A program made the position numbers and the translations under genes. The notes under the pieces are model-generated. The model did no database searches and was not told where the DNA came from. It saw only the letters and a list, made by a program, of their open reading frames with translations. DNA of 64,000 nt from Verrucomicrobiia bacterium (GTDB taxonomy: Bacteria > Verrucomicrobiota > Verrucomicrobiia > Opitutales > Cerasicoccaceae), in the NCBI GenBank assembly GCA_030432235.1, contig JAUIHT010000001.1, forward strand, positions 1,178,001 through 1,242,000, written 5' to 3'. Positions within the stretch are counted from its first letter, which is position 1. Each line of letters begins with the position of its first letter. Positions 9,261 through 25,247 of the stretch are shown here, piece by piece.

Positions 9261-9848
9261 TCAGCTTCGCTTGCGGGCGATGAACTGCACGACGCTGGCC
9301 AGGCCAGTGTGGTATTTGCCCTCGACGACCTCGCGTTCGATTTCCTGGCAAAGCAGGGGTTCGCATTGAGGGAAAGCCTGCTCCAGATCGGTGCAGATCA
9401 TGAGCCTGTCGGCGTCTTTTGGGCCACCGGTATTGTAATTTAGTTGTGCCTTGGAGTAGGCTTCCAAGAGGAGAATGCCGCCGGGTTTCAGGCTGCGCTC
9501 CACCTTGGGGTACAGCTTTGCACGGACTACGCTCGGCAGATGGGCGAAGATGGAAATGACTGAGTTGAAGGCGGCTTCCGGGGGCTCGTAGGTTGCCAGG
9601 TCGGCCAAGGTGGTCTGGATGGTCAGGCTCTTGGAGGCGGCCAGTTGTAGCGCTTTGCTCAGCCCCACTTCGGAACCATCGACGCCCAGCACCTCCAGGC
9701 CCAGAGACGCCAAAAAGACCGCGTTGCGGCCTTCGCCCTCGGCCAGGGAGAGCACCGGTCCGGTCAAAAGGGCGGCATTTTGATAAAGGAATGCGTTCGG
9801 CTCCGTGCCGTAAGCATATTCATCATCGCTGTACCGCTGGTCCCACAT
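9261..9848 (-). CDS. Class I SAM-dependent methyltransferase
   Basis: A 195-residue protein of the TehB/thiopurine-methyltransferase-like group. The N-terminus (WDQRYSDDEYAYGTEPN) is typical of this family. Motif I, the SAM-binding loop, is VLSLAEGEGRNAVFLASLG, followed by the acidic VDGSE at the end of strand 2 and a motif near ISIFAHLP. The substrate is unknown; relatives act on small molecules such as tellurite or thiol compounds. The start is 3 bases after the rpiB stop, so both belong to one transcript. Confidence 0.85.
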   Translation of the reverse strand: MWDQRYSDDEYAYGTEPNAFLYQNAALLTGPVLSLAEGEGRNAVFLASLGLEVLGVDGSEVGLSKALQLAASKSLTIQTTLADLATYEPPEAAFNSVISIFAHLPSVVRAKLYPKVERSLKPGGILLLEAYSKAQLNYNTGGPKDADRLMICTDLEQAFPQCEPLLCQEIEREVVEGKYHTGLASVVQFIARKRS

Positions 9849-9851
9849 GGC

Positions 9852-10307
9852 TCAGGTGCGTTCTTCCTCTTCCTCGATGGCGGCGATTTTGCCGAGGCGG
9901 CGTTCGTGGCGTTCACCGCCGTCCCAGGGGGTTTCGAAGAAGATTTTGCACATCTTGGCGGCCATGTAGGGTGTATCGTACTTCTGGCCGAAGCAGATGA
10001 TGTTGGCATCGTTGTGGCGGCGGGAGAACTCCGCGGCGTCCTCGTTGTGGCAGACGGCCGCGCGGATGCCCCGCACCTTGTTGGCGCTGATGCTGATGCC
10101 GATGCCGGTCGTGCAGATGAGCACGCCCTTGTCTGCGGCGCCCCCGGCTACATCCCGGGCCACGGCCTCGCCGAAGTCCGGATAGTCGACGCTGTCGTGG
10201 CCGTGCGTGCCGTGGTCAGTGACCTCGTGGCCGTCTTTTTCGAGGCTGGCGACGATGGCGTTCTTCAGGTCGACGCCCCCGTGATCGGAACCGATGGAAA
10301 TTTTCAT
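9852..10307 (-). CDS. rpiB: Ribose-5-phosphate isomerase B
   Basis: A 151-residue RpiB/LacAB-family sugar-phosphate isomerase interconverting ribose 5-phosphate and ribulose 5-phosphate in the non-oxidative pentose phosphate pathway. It shows the N-terminal IGSDHGG motif, the active-site Cys in CTTGIGISISANK, and the AAEFSRRHNDANIICFG block that contributes phosphate-binding residues. The C-terminus is a short acidic tail (AAIEEEEERT). It heads a two-gene unit with the methyltransferase and is divergent from the tRNA-Thr/tuf operon. Confidence 0.93.
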   Translation of the reverse strand: MKISIGSDHGGVDLKNAIVASLEKDGHEVTDHGTHGHDSVDYPDFGEAVARDVAGGAADKGVLICTTGIGISISANKVRGIRAAVCHNEDAAEFSRRHNDANIICFGQKYDTPYMAAKMCKIFFETPWDGGERHERRLGKIAAIEEEEERT

Positions 10308-10388
10308 TGTGACTATAAGGTAAAGTGGGGTAGGCTAAGACATCAAAGCGAAAGACATTTTTATTTTCATTTTTTAGGGAAAAAGGTG

Positions 10389-10418
10389 TTGACGGGGGTT
10401 TTTCCGGTCTTCAATTTC
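10389..10418 (+). promoter_or_regulatory. Candidate promoter of the tRNA-Thr/tuf operon
   Basis: A TTGACG hexamer at 10389-10394 follows an A-rich stretch, about 75 bases ahead of tRNA-Thr, which is a reasonable -35 element. The -10 region about 17 bases later (CAATTT) is a poor match, so this is only a candidate. Confidence 0.3.
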
Positions 10419-10467
10419 CTCTGCTTTCGTTTTTTCACAGCGCGGCCCGCCGCCATCTCCTCTTTTT

Positions 10468-10543
<76 letters not shown>

Positions 10544-10595
10544 CTTTTCAAGAACCAAGAAATCACCAAACACCTCTCACCCTCAACAACCATCC

Positions 10596-11786
10596 ATGGC
10601 TAAAGAAACGTTCGAACGCACGAAACCACACGTGAATGTGGGTACCATCGGTCACATCGACCACGGCAAAACCACCACCACCACGGCTATCCTCAAGGTA
10701 CAGGCTGACAAAGGCCTGGCTCAGTTCAAGAGCTACCAGGATATCGCCAAGGGCGGTACTGTCCGTGACGAGACCAAGACGGTGACCATCGCCGTGGCAC
10801 ACGTCGAGTATGAGACGGACAACCGCCACTACGCCCACGTGGACTGCCCCGGTCACGCCGACTTCGTGAAAAACATGATCACCGGTGCCGCCCAGATGGA
10901 TGGTGCCATTCTGGTGGTTTCCGCCGCTGACGGCCCCATGCCGCAGACCCGTGAGCACATCCTCCTGGCCCGCCAGGTGAACGTGCCCAATATCGTGGTT
11001 TGGCTGAACAAGGTGGACCTCCTCGATGACGAAGAGCTCCTTGAGCTCGTCGAGATGGAAATCCGCGACCTCCTTTCCAAGTACCAGTACGACGGTGACA
11101 ACATCACCATCGTCCGTGGTTCCGCCACCGCCGCCCTCGAAGGCAAGCCCGAAGGTGTTGAAGCCATCGGCAAGCTGATGGACGCTATTGACGCCGACAT
11201 CGCCGAGCCCGAGCGCGACATCGACAAGCCCTTCCTCATGTCCGTGGAAGACGTCTTCTCCATCACCGGTCGTGGCACCGTCGCCACCGGTCGTATCGAG
11301 CGCGGCGTCATCAAGGTCGGCGAAGAAGTCGAAATCGTCGGTCTGCGCGACACGGCCAAGACCACGGTTACGGGTGTGGAAATGTTCCGCAAGCTCCTCG
11401 ACCAGGGTCAGGCCGGTGACAACGTCGGTCTCCTCCTGCGCGGTATTGAAAAGGACGCCGTAGAGCGTGGTCAGGTTCTGGCCAAGCCCGGCACCATCAA
11501 GCCGCACACCAAGGCCAAGGCTGAAATCTACGTCCTGACCAAGGACGAAGGTGGTCGCCACACGCCGTTCTTCAAGGGCTACCGTCCGCAGTTCTTCTTC
11601 GGCACCGCCGACGTCACCGGCGTCGTCAATCTGCCCGAAGGCGTCGAGATGGTCATGCCTGGGGACAATCTCTCCATCGAGCTTGAACTCGGTAAGGCTG
11701 TCGCCATGGAAGAAGGCAAGCGCTTCGCTATCCGCGAAGGTGGCCGTACCATTGGCGCGGGTCGTATCACCGGCGTTATCGCTTAA
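10596..11786 (+). CDS. tuf: Translation elongation factor Tu
   Basis: A 396-residue GTPase that delivers aminoacyl-tRNA to the ribosome. The P-loop GHIDHGKT is at 19-26, DCPGH at 83-87 and NKVD at 138-141, followed by domains 2 and 3 (for example [13 protein letters not shown], and [15 protein letters not shown] near 320). Switch I is unusual: where most EF-Tu have ARGITI, this protein reads TKTVTI (residues 60-65), with two extra residues before it; only the Mg-contacting Thr64 and the following Ile are kept. The P-loop is followed by TTTT rather than TLTA. Domains 2 and 3 look normal. It lies between tRNA-Thr and tRNA-Trp and is followed by its own terminator. Confidence 0.97.
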   Translation: MAKETFERTKPHVNVGTIGHIDHGKTTTTTAILKVQADKGLAQFKSYQDIAKGGTVRDETKTVTIAVAHVEYETDNRHYAHVDCPGHADFVKNMITGAAQMDGAILVVSAADGPMPQTREHILLARQVNVPNIVVWLNKVDLLDDEELLELVEMEIRDLLSKYQYDGDNITIVRGSATAALEGKPEGVEAIGKLMDAIDADIAEPERDIDKPFLMSVEDVFSITGRGTVATGRIERGVIKVGEEVEIVGLRDTAKTTVTGVEMFRKLLDQGQAGDNVGLLLRGIEKDAVERGQVLAKPGTIKPHTKAKAEIYVLTKDEGGRHTPFFKGYRPQFFFGTADVTGVVNLPEGVEMVMPGDNLSIELELGKAVAMEEGKRFAIREGGRTIGAGRITGVIA

Positions 11787-11805
11787 GTCGACAACACTCT
11801 CTAAC

Positions 11806-11852
11806 GGCGATTGGCCGGGACTCCATTCGGGGCTCCCGGCATCGCCATTTTT
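11806..11852 (+). terminator. Terminator after tuf
   Basis: A long stem formed by GGCGAT plus GCCGGGA (11806-11820) and TCCCGGC plus ATCGCC (11834-11846), then ATTTTT. It should separate tuf from tRNA-Trp-secE transcription, at least in part. Confidence 0.85.
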
Positions 11853-11902
11853 GAGTCGCTTTTTTTGAAAATTCAGACATTCTCTTTAATCTTTTTCTCT
11901 GG

Positions 11903-11978
11903 AGGACGGTAGTTCAATTGGTAGAGCAGCGGTCTCCAAAACCGCAAGTTGGGGGTTCGAGTCCCTCCCGTCCTGCCA
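11903..11978 (+). tRNA. tRNA-Trp (anticodon CCA)
   Basis: The acceptor stem AGGACGG pairs with CCGTCCT. The anticodon stem GCGGT/ACCGC encloses CTCCAAA (anticodon CCA). The T loop is TTCGAGT, the discriminator G, and the CCA end is encoded. It sits 33 bases ahead of secE, as in many bacteria. Confidence 0.97.
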
Positions 11979-12011
11979 ACTTCGGAGAATTAACAGTTTT
12001 CTAATACATTC

Positions 12012-12218
12012 ATGGCCAATCCTTTCCGCAGTATCCGTCTCTTTTATTCGGAAACCCTCCAGGAACTGAAAAAGTCCTCCTGGCCGGACCGCAAAGAGCT
12101 GCGCAACATGACCCTGGTCACCATTTTCGCGATGGTGCTCCTGGCCTTGGCCATCGTCATGGCGGACTTCGCCCTCTACAATCTCGTGCAGCTCTTCACC
12201 GAGCTGGCTATTTCCTAG
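12012..12218 (+). CDS. secE: Preprotein translocase subunit SecE
   Basis: A short 68-residue SecE with the conserved cytoplasmic amphipathic helix (FYSETLQELKKSSWPDRKEL, containing the KxxWP motif) followed by a single membrane span near residues 38-60. This is the minimal one-helix form seen outside gammaproteobacteria. It clamps SecY in the inner membrane translocon. It is directly followed by nusG. Confidence 0.95.
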   Translation: MANPFRSIRLFYSETLQELKKSSWPDRKELRNMTLVTIFAMVLLALAIVMADFALYNLVQLFTELAIS

Positions 12219-12263
12219 GAGCCCGATTCTCCCAAGCTTTTTAATAATCAAACCCTCCGACTC

Positions 12264-12845
12264 ATGCCCAGCAGTACTTTAGCCCTGACCGAACTCCAGT
12301 GGTACGCCGTGCAGACGCTTTCCAACCAGGAAGCGAAGGTAAAGCGCTACCTCGACAAGTTCATTCAGATTGAGGAAATGGGCGAATTCATCGAGGAAGT
12401 ACTTATGCCCACCGAGACCGTTACCGAGGTCAGGAACGGCAAAAAGTACACCAAAGAGCGCAAGCTCTATCCCGGCTACGTCTTCATCCAGATGCGCCTC
12501 TACGACGACAACGGTAAGGTGCTGCAAAAGCCCTGGTACTTCGTCCGTGGCGTGCAGGGGATTATCGGTTTCATCGGCGGCGACAACCCGTCACCGCTCA
12601 AGCCCGACGAAATCAAGCGTATTCAGGACACCGTCAGCGCCGCCGAAGGTGTGGAGCGCCCGAAGGTCGAGTACGAAGTCGGCGAAGAGGTCAAGATTAC
12701 CGACGGACCGTTCCTCAACCTCAATGGTCGCATCGACGGCATCGACCCGGAGAGAGGGAAGTTGAAAGTTTCCGTTTCCATTTTTGGCCGGTTTACACCG
12801 GTCGAACTCGAATACTGGCAAGTAGAACGCGCGGAAGAGTCCTGA
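12264..12845 (+). CDS. nusG: Transcription termination/antitermination protein NusG
   Basis: A 193-residue NusG. The N-terminal NGN domain contains QWYAVQTLSNQEAKVKRYL and the core YPGYVFIQM. The C-terminal KOW domain starts near residue 140 with EVGEEVKITDGPFLNLNG. NusG binds RNA polymerase over the clamp and couples it to Rho or to the leading ribosome. Gene order secE-nusG-rplK is canonical. No large insertion domain is present. Confidence 0.97.
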   Translation: MPSSTLALTELQWYAVQTLSNQEAKVKRYLDKFIQIEEMGEFIEEVLMPTETVTEVRNGKKYTKERKLYPGYVFIQMRLYDDNGKVLQKPWYFVRGVQGIIGFIGGDNPSPLKPDEIKRIQDTVSAAEGVERPKVEYEVGEEVKITDGPFLNLNGRIDGIDPERGKLKVSVSIFGRFTPVELEYWQVERAEES

Positions 12846-12880
12846 GCAAATGCAGGATTCGCTAGTACCGCATCACAACA

Positions 12881-13306
12881 ATGGCTAAAAAAGTAACAGG
12901 ACAAATCAGACTGCAGTTGCCCGCAGGCTCCGCTAACCCGGCGCCTCCGGTTGGTCCCGCACTTGGTGCAAAAGGGGTCAACATCATGGCATTCTGCAAG
13001 GAATTCAACGCAAAGACTAAGGACCAGGCAGGTATGATTCTGCCCGTGGTTATCTCGGTGTACGCCGACAAGTCTTTTACCTTCATTCTGAAGAGCCCGC
13101 CCGCCGCGGTGCTGCTGAAAAAAGCAGCCGGTCTGGCCAAGGGCTCCGGTGTCCCGAATCGCGACAAGGTTGGCAAAGTCAGCCGCAAGCAGATTCTGGA
13201 AATCGTCGAAATCAAGAAGAACGACCTCAACGCTTCCGACCCGGAACGTGCCGCCGAGATGATTGCCGGCACCGCACGCTCCATGGGCATCGAAGTCATT
13301 GACTAA
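12881..13306 (+). CDS. rplK: 50S ribosomal protein L11
   Basis: A 141-residue L11 with the highly conserved N-terminal [13 protein letters not shown]-like segment (here [20 protein letters not shown]) that binds 23S rRNA near the GTPase centre, and a C-terminal domain ending in [11 protein letters not shown] good ribosome binding region lies before rplA, 20 bases downstream, so the genes are co-transcribed. Confidence 0.98.
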   Translation: MAKKVTGQIRLQLPAGSANPAPPVGPALGAKGVNIMAFCKEFNAKTKDQAGMILPVVISVYADKSFTFILKSPPAAVLLKKAAGLAKGSGVPNRDKVGKVSRKQILEIVEIKKNDLNASDPERAAEMIAGTARSMGIEVID

Positions 13307-13326
13307 TACGAAAGGAGCAAACCACC

Positions 13327-14022
13327 ATGGCAAAGCAAAGCAAGCGCATGAAGGCCGCCCTCTCGCAGGTCGATCCTCAAACCCGTTACAACCTGAACGA
13401 GGCCGTTGAGCGCCTCGCCCAGTTCCCCAAGGCCAAGTTCGACGAGACCGTTGAGCTCTACGCCCACCTCGGCGTGGATCCCAAGCAGAGCTCGCAGATG
13501 GTCCGCGGCACCGTTTCCCTGCCCAACGGCAGCGGTAAGAAGATCACCGTGGTGGTCTTCACCGAAAATCCCGACGAAGCCAAGGCCGCCGGCGCCGACC
13601 ATGCGGGTCTCGCAGACCTGCTGGCCAAGGTGCAGGACGGTTGGATGGACTTCGACGTCGCCATTGCCACCACTTCCGCGATGAAGGAAGTACGCAAGGT
13701 CGCCCGCGTCCTCGGCCCTCGCGGCCTCATGCCGAACCCCAAGTCCGGCACCGTCACCGACGACGTCGCCTCGGCGATTCAGGAGGTCAAGGCCGGTCGC
13801 GTGGAGTACAAAATGGACAAGACGGCCAACCTCGCGGTCATCGTCGGCAAGCGCTCCTTCTCCAACGAGCAGCTCACCGAGAATGCGCAGACGGTCATCG
13901 AAAACCTGGCCAAAGCCAAGCCGGAAACCTTCAAGGGCGGCGTCTTCATCAAGAGCCTGACCCTCAGTGGTACCATGACGCCCGGCGTCAAGGTGGACAC
14001 CAAGCAACTCAACCTTAACTAA
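13327..14022 (+). CDS. rplA: 50S ribosomal protein L1
   Basis: A 231-residue L1 of normal length. Conserved blocks include MVRGTVSLPNGSGKK, the rRNA-contacting RVLGPRGLMPNPKSGTVT, and TMTPGVKVD near the C-terminus. An AAAGGAG ribosome binding site precedes the ATG. In many bacteria L1 represses its own operon by binding a copy of its rRNA site in the mRNA; no such leader is obvious ahead of rplK here. Confidence 0.98.
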   Translation: MAKQSKRMKAALSQVDPQTRYNLNEAVERLAQFPKAKFDETVELYAHLGVDPKQSSQMVRGTVSLPNGSGKKITVVVFTENPDEAKAAGADHAGLADLLAKVQDGWMDFDVAIATTSAMKEVRKVARVLGPRGLMPNPKSGTVTDDVASAIQEVKAGRVEYKMDKTANLAVIVGKRSFSNEQLTENAQTVIENLAKAKPETFKGGVFIKSLTLSGTMTPGVKVDTKQLNLN

Positions 14023-14039
14023 GCGGAGACCCACATACC

Positions 14040-14561
14040 ATGAGACCCGAAAAGCAATTCCTGGTGGACGAGGTCAATGCCCACCTCGACAAGTCCGAAT
14101 ACGTTTTCCTGGCGGATTTCAACCGCCTGAGCGTTTCCGAAACCGCCGAGCTGCGCGGCCTTCTGGCCAAGCAGGAAGCGGAGTTCCACGTCGTTAAGAA
14201 CAACATTCTTAAAGTCGCCTCGCGCGCCCGCAACATCCCGGTCGACGAAGAAGTGCTGGAAGGCCCCACCGCCATCGTGGTGGGCGGCCCCAACCCCTCT
14301 GAAGTTGCCAAAGTCCTGATCAAGTTCTTCAAGGACAAGGAAAAGGTCGAAATCAAGACCGGTGTTCTCGGCGACAAGGCCCTCACCAGGGACGAAGTCG
14401 AAGCGCTCTCCAAGCTGCCCAGCCTGGAAGCCCTTCGCGCCCAGCTCCTCGGTCTCTTCAACCAGCCTGGCACCTCCCTGGTGCGCGTCCTGGTTGCTGG
14501 CCCGCAGAGCCTCCTCAACGTCCTCCAGGCCAAGGTCACTGCCGAAGGCGGAGCAGAGTAA
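14040..14561 (+). CDS. rplJ: 50S ribosomal protein L10
   Basis: A 173-residue L10 forming the base of the ribosomal stalk. The N-terminal domain (VDEVNAHLDKSEYVFLADF, then VVKNNILKVA) binds 23S rRNA and the C-terminal helix (LLNVLQAKV) carries L7/L12 dimers. Only 17 bases separate it from rplA, so the usual L10 autoregulatory leader is not located upstream; the long structured gap lies instead between rplJ and rplL. Confidence 0.97.
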   Translation: MRPEKQFLVDEVNAHLDKSEYVFLADFNRLSVSETAELRGLLAKQEAEFHVVKNNILKVASRARNIPVDEEVLEGPTAIVVGGPNPSEVAKVLIKFFKDKEKVEIKTGVLGDKALTRDEVEALSKLPSLEALRAQLLGLFNQPGTSLVRVLVAGPQSLLNVLQAKVTAEGGAE

Positions 14562-14716
14562 CAAAGTAACAAAGATTTTTGGGTATCGGCTTCTTTAACT
14601 GAAAACCGACATACCGAAAACTGATAAACGAAAACCAACCAATCATCCAAAGAACCCGTCAGGGGGCAGTCGCCCTTAAACGCCCATCCGGGTAGCCTGT
14701 CATTCAAGGAAATACA
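14562..14716 (+). promoter_or_regulatory. Structured rplJ-rplL intergenic region
   Basis: These 155 bases contain two foldable segments: GGTATCGG (14582-14589) with CCG-AC-ATACC (14606-14615), and an outer ACCCG/CGGGT stem (14654-14693) enclosing GGGC, which can pair with either of two GCCC segments (14672-14675 or 14682-14685). The two mutually exclusive inner pairings suggest a switch or a translational control element ahead of rplL, but this is inference. Confidence 0.35.
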
Positions 14717-15103
<387 letters not shown>

Positions 15104-15166
15104 GCAATCCAGAACGCACTTTCCGACCATACCATTGCATCGAGCAATTTCCCTTTTTGCAGAGTG

Positions 15167-15192
15167 CCGGGCCCGCCGAATGGCGGGTCCGG
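15167..15192 (+). promoter_or_regulatory. Hairpin between rplL and rpoB (first of two)
   Basis: An 11-bp stem with a GAAT loop: CCGGGCCCGCC (15167-15177) and GGCGGGTCCGG (15182-15192), with one G-T pair. No U-tract follows, so it is not a standard terminator. In other bacteria the rplL-rpoB gap holds an attenuator or an RNase III processing site. Confidence 0.55.
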
Positions 15193-15236
15193 TCTCCGCA
15201 TTTTCACAGCCCAGCACCATTTACGTTTGCTGAGCC

Positions 15237-15279
15237 GCCGACAGGGCGGGTCGCCTTGAGCGGCTGCCGCCCTGTCGGC
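15237..15279 (+). promoter_or_regulatory. Hairpin between rplL and rpoB (second of two)
   Basis: A perfect 13-bp stem, GCCGACAGGGCGG (15237-15249) with CCGCCCTGTCGGC (15267-15279), closing a 17-base loop. There is no following U-tract. Together with the first hairpin it could attenuate or process the transcript so that rpoBC is made at a lower level than the ribosomal proteins. Confidence 0.55.
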
Positions 15280-15340
15280 GTCTCACGCACGCATCTTTCA
15301 CCACATCGCGCAAGCTTCACATCGCAACCAAGCAGCACCC

Positions 15341-19129
<3,789 letters not shown>

Positions 19130-19155
19130 TTTAACCGGGAAGGGAAAGCAGCACA

Positions 19156-23319
<4,164 letters not shown>

Positions 23320-23341
23320 GTTCCGCCAACCAAACTTTCAG

Positions 23342-23371
23342 AGCCGGTCCCACTACGGGGCCGGCTTTTTT
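23342..23371 (+). terminator. Terminator of the rpoBC operon
   Basis: The stem AGCCGG-T-CCC pairs with GGG-C-CGGCT and is followed by six T residues, 22 bases after the rpoC stop. Confidence 0.93.
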
Positions 23372-23376
23372 GTCTG

Positions 23377-23462
23377 AACCACGAAGGACACGAAGAGCAC
23401 GAAGGTGAATCCGCTACAGTGACTAAAATTTCTTCGTGTTCTTCGTGTCCTTCGTGGTTAAA
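23377..23462. repeat. Palindromic repeat of inverted 9-bp units (CACGAAGNN type)
   Basis: The left arm has three 9-bp units (CACGAAGGA, CACGAAGAG, CACGAAGGT). The right arm on the opposite strand has CACGAAGGA, CACGAAGAA and CACGAAGAA, with a spacer of about 25 bases. It lies between the rpoC terminator and tsaE and ends 9 bases before the tsaE start. Confidence 0.88.
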
Positions 23463-23471
23463 GAAAAAGGC

Positions 23472-23921
23472 ATGAGCATTATCGCGCAGTTGGGGGAGGG
23501 CGTCCTGTGCCGGTCGGCAGAGGAAACGCAGGCCGTGGCCGCCTCGCTGGCGGCAATCCTGCCCCCGGATACTGTCCTGGCCTTACGCGGTGACCTCGGC
23601 GCGGGCAAGACCACCTTCGTGCAGGGCTTGGCCAGGGCCTGGGGCATCGAAGGGCCGGTAACCAGTCCGACCTTCGCCATTTACGCGCCCTATCACGGTG
23701 CTCGCCTGCTCATTCACGTGGACGCCTATCGGCTGACGGATGCCGGGGCAGGGGAGGACCTCCTGATCGAGGACCTGCTGGAATCGCCCTGGTGCCTGGC
23801 GGTGGAGTGGCCGGAGCGCATCCAGGATACATGGTGGTTGCAGGATGCCTGGACGTTGACTTTTGAGAGCCTTGACGATACCAATCGCCGCATCAGGTTG
23901 AGCATTCCGAAAACGCCATGA
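23472..23921 (+). CDS. tsaE: tRNA N6-adenosine threonylcarbamoyltransferase component TsaE
   Basis: A 149-residue P-loop ATPase of the TsaE/YjeE family that works with TsaB and TsaD to make the t6A37 modification of ANN-decoding tRNAs. The Walker A motif is [20 protein letters not shown], followed by the family block VTSPTFAIY and [10 protein letters not shown] choose the ATG at 23472; an upstream in-frame extension to 23436 would be coded by the palindromic repeat. A Sua5/TsaC-type enzyme for the preceding step is encoded at 59047. Confidence 0.92.
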   Translation: MSIIAQLGEGVLCRSAEETQAVAASLAAILPPDTVLALRGDLGAGKTTFVQGLARAWGIEGPVTSPTFAIYAPYHGARLLIHVDAYRLTDAGAGEDLLIEDLLESPWCLAVEWPERIQDTWWLQDAWTLTFESLDDTNRRIRLSIPKTP

Positions 23922-24382
23922 GCGAGCTTCCCGAGGAGGAAAGACGTTACTATTCCTTGAAGCCCAAAGCCTTCGAGCGGGTGAACGCGCCCAAGGACGA
24001 GGAAGGGGACGACCCTAACGAAGTCCGTTCTCGGCTTCACGAGAACCTAGACCGTGACGACGAAGCCCGCACGCAAGCACCCTTTCCGGCGAAGCGACAA
24101 AGTCAGGCTAAGGAAGGAGACCCGAACGACGCCTACACCGTCCTCAACGAAAATCTGGTCAAGCACAAGGCCAGCGCCAAGCCCCTCGACCTGACCAAGC
24201 CGCGTTCACTACGTCGCCGGGAGTACATTCTGTCCATGATCGGGGGAAACACGGTGTTTCTCGCGGCTCTGGCACTGTACTGGGGTAACATCGTGGTCAT
24301 GATCTTTGCCTTGTCTGGAGCCGTCATGTTTTCCGCCGGCCTGACTTGGATATTCTGGGCCGTTATGAGCGACTATGATTAG
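23918..24382 (+). CDS. Two-span membrane protein of unknown function
   Basis: A 154-residue protein whose ATG overlaps the tsaE stop (ATGA), indicating translational coupling. The first 100 residues are charged and probably disordered, with two similar segments (DDPNEVRSRLHENLDRDDE and GDPNDAYTVLNENLVKHK), a loose internal repeat. Two membrane spans follow near residues 108-126 and 128-150. No family recognised. Membrane location and coupling to tsaE are the only clues. Confidence 0.7.
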   Translation: MSELPEEERRYYSLKPKAFERVNAPKDEEGDDPNEVRSRLHENLDRDDEARTQAPFPAKRQSQAKEGDPNDAYTVLNENLVKHKASAKPLDLTKPRSLRRREYILSMIGGNTVFLAALALYWGNIVVMIFALSGAVMFSAGLTWIFWAVMSDYD

Positions 24383-24394
24383 GCCTCTTGCCAC

Positions 24395-25078
24395 TCACTC
24401 GGCTAACCCAAGCTTCTCCTTGAGGACCTCCTTGACGTTTTGCACGCCCTCCCAGCCGTACTCGCGGAAGAGGGTTACGGCCAGGTAGATGACAAAGGCG
24501 TAGAGCGCCGCCGCCGCCAGCCCGCACAGGCCGGCGCCGAGGCCGAAGAGACCATCCTCCTCGCACAAGGCTACCCCGACCAAAAAGATGACCATGGCCG
24601 GGGCTGTGTTGGTCGTGGGGATGGGTAGAATCATCAGGCAGCTCATGAAAATGACCAGCACCGCCAGGAAGACCCGTCCGCCGCGCTGATGGATCCAATG
24701 AAGGCGAGGGCGGACCAAATGCTCTATCTTTCCGAAGAATTTTGTCCCCGCTTTGACCATTCTGGAGGTCATTTTGGGGCTCAGGCGCAGTTTTTTTGCC
24801 TTTTCAGGGAGCCAGGGGCGGATGCGGCCAAAAAGCATTTGCAGGCCCAAAAGTGCCAGTACCAGCCCAAACGGGGTACTGTAACCGGCGGCCGGCACCG
24901 GCAGGGCGCTGGGCAGGGAGAGAATGACGAGCAGTAGCCCGAAGCCCTTGGCCTCAAAGGCGTTGAGAATTTCTCCCAGGGTTGCGCCACGGCCCTGACT
25001 CATATCTGCCAAGGCCTGCAGGGAATCACTCAGGCTGACGTGAGAATTTTTTTCGGGAATTTGGTGAGTTTGATTCAT
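24395..25078 (-). CDS. ExoD-family exopolysaccharide synthesis protein
   Basis: A 227-residue membrane protein of the ExoD family, named after a Rhizobium protein affecting exopolysaccharide. Typical features are the N-terminal segment around LGEILNAFEAKGFGLLLVIL, the LPSALPVPAAGYSTPFGLVL motif, and four to five hydrophobic spans including FLAVLVIFMSCLMILPIP. The biochemical role of the family is not settled. It is convergent with the gene ending at 24382, with 12 bases between stops. Confidence 0.85.
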   Translation of the reverse strand: MNQTHQIPEKNSHVSLSDSLQALADMSQGRGATLGEILNAFEAKGFGLLLVILSLPSALPVPAAGYSTPFGLVLALLGLQMLFGRIRPWLPEKAKKLRLSPKMTSRMVKAGTKFFGKIEHLVRPRLHWIHQRGGRVFLAVLVIFMSCLMILPIPTTNTAPAMVIFLVGVALCEEDGLFGLGAGLCGLAAAALYAFVIYLAVTLFREYGWEGVQNVKEVLKEKLGLAE

Positions 25079-25091
25079 TCAGGTGATAGAT

Positions 25092-25175
25092 ATGAAAAAT
25101 CTACGAAAACGTTCTTTACTCCATAAATATTCCAATTGGGCGCTGGACAAAGCATACCGATTGAGTCAACTTTAA
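25092..25175 (+). CDS. Possible 27-residue basic leader peptide upstream of the sigma factor gene
   Basis: An ATG preceded at a good distance by AGGTGA opens a 27-codon frame reading MKNLRKRSLLHKYSNWALDK and a few more residues, ending TAA. It lies in the AT-rich gap between the divergent ExoD and sigma factor genes. The ribosome binding site is its only support; it may be chance. Confidence 0.22.
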   Translation: MKNLRKRSLLHKYSNWALDKAYRLSQL

Positions 25176-25247
25176 CTGTTTAATCAATTCTATCCGGAGA
25201 ATTCTAGGCAGAAAACTCCATCATCATGATTTAACCATTAATCTCAG

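Noticed and set aside
10563-11561. A 332-codon minus-strand frame opposite tuf
   Set aside because: EF-Tu is certain on the plus strand; the antisense product has only repetitive Val/Asp/Gly sequence.
23436-23471. N-terminal extension of tsaE
   Set aside because: The extra residues would be translated from the right arm of a palindromic repeat; the normal family N-terminus starts at 23472.
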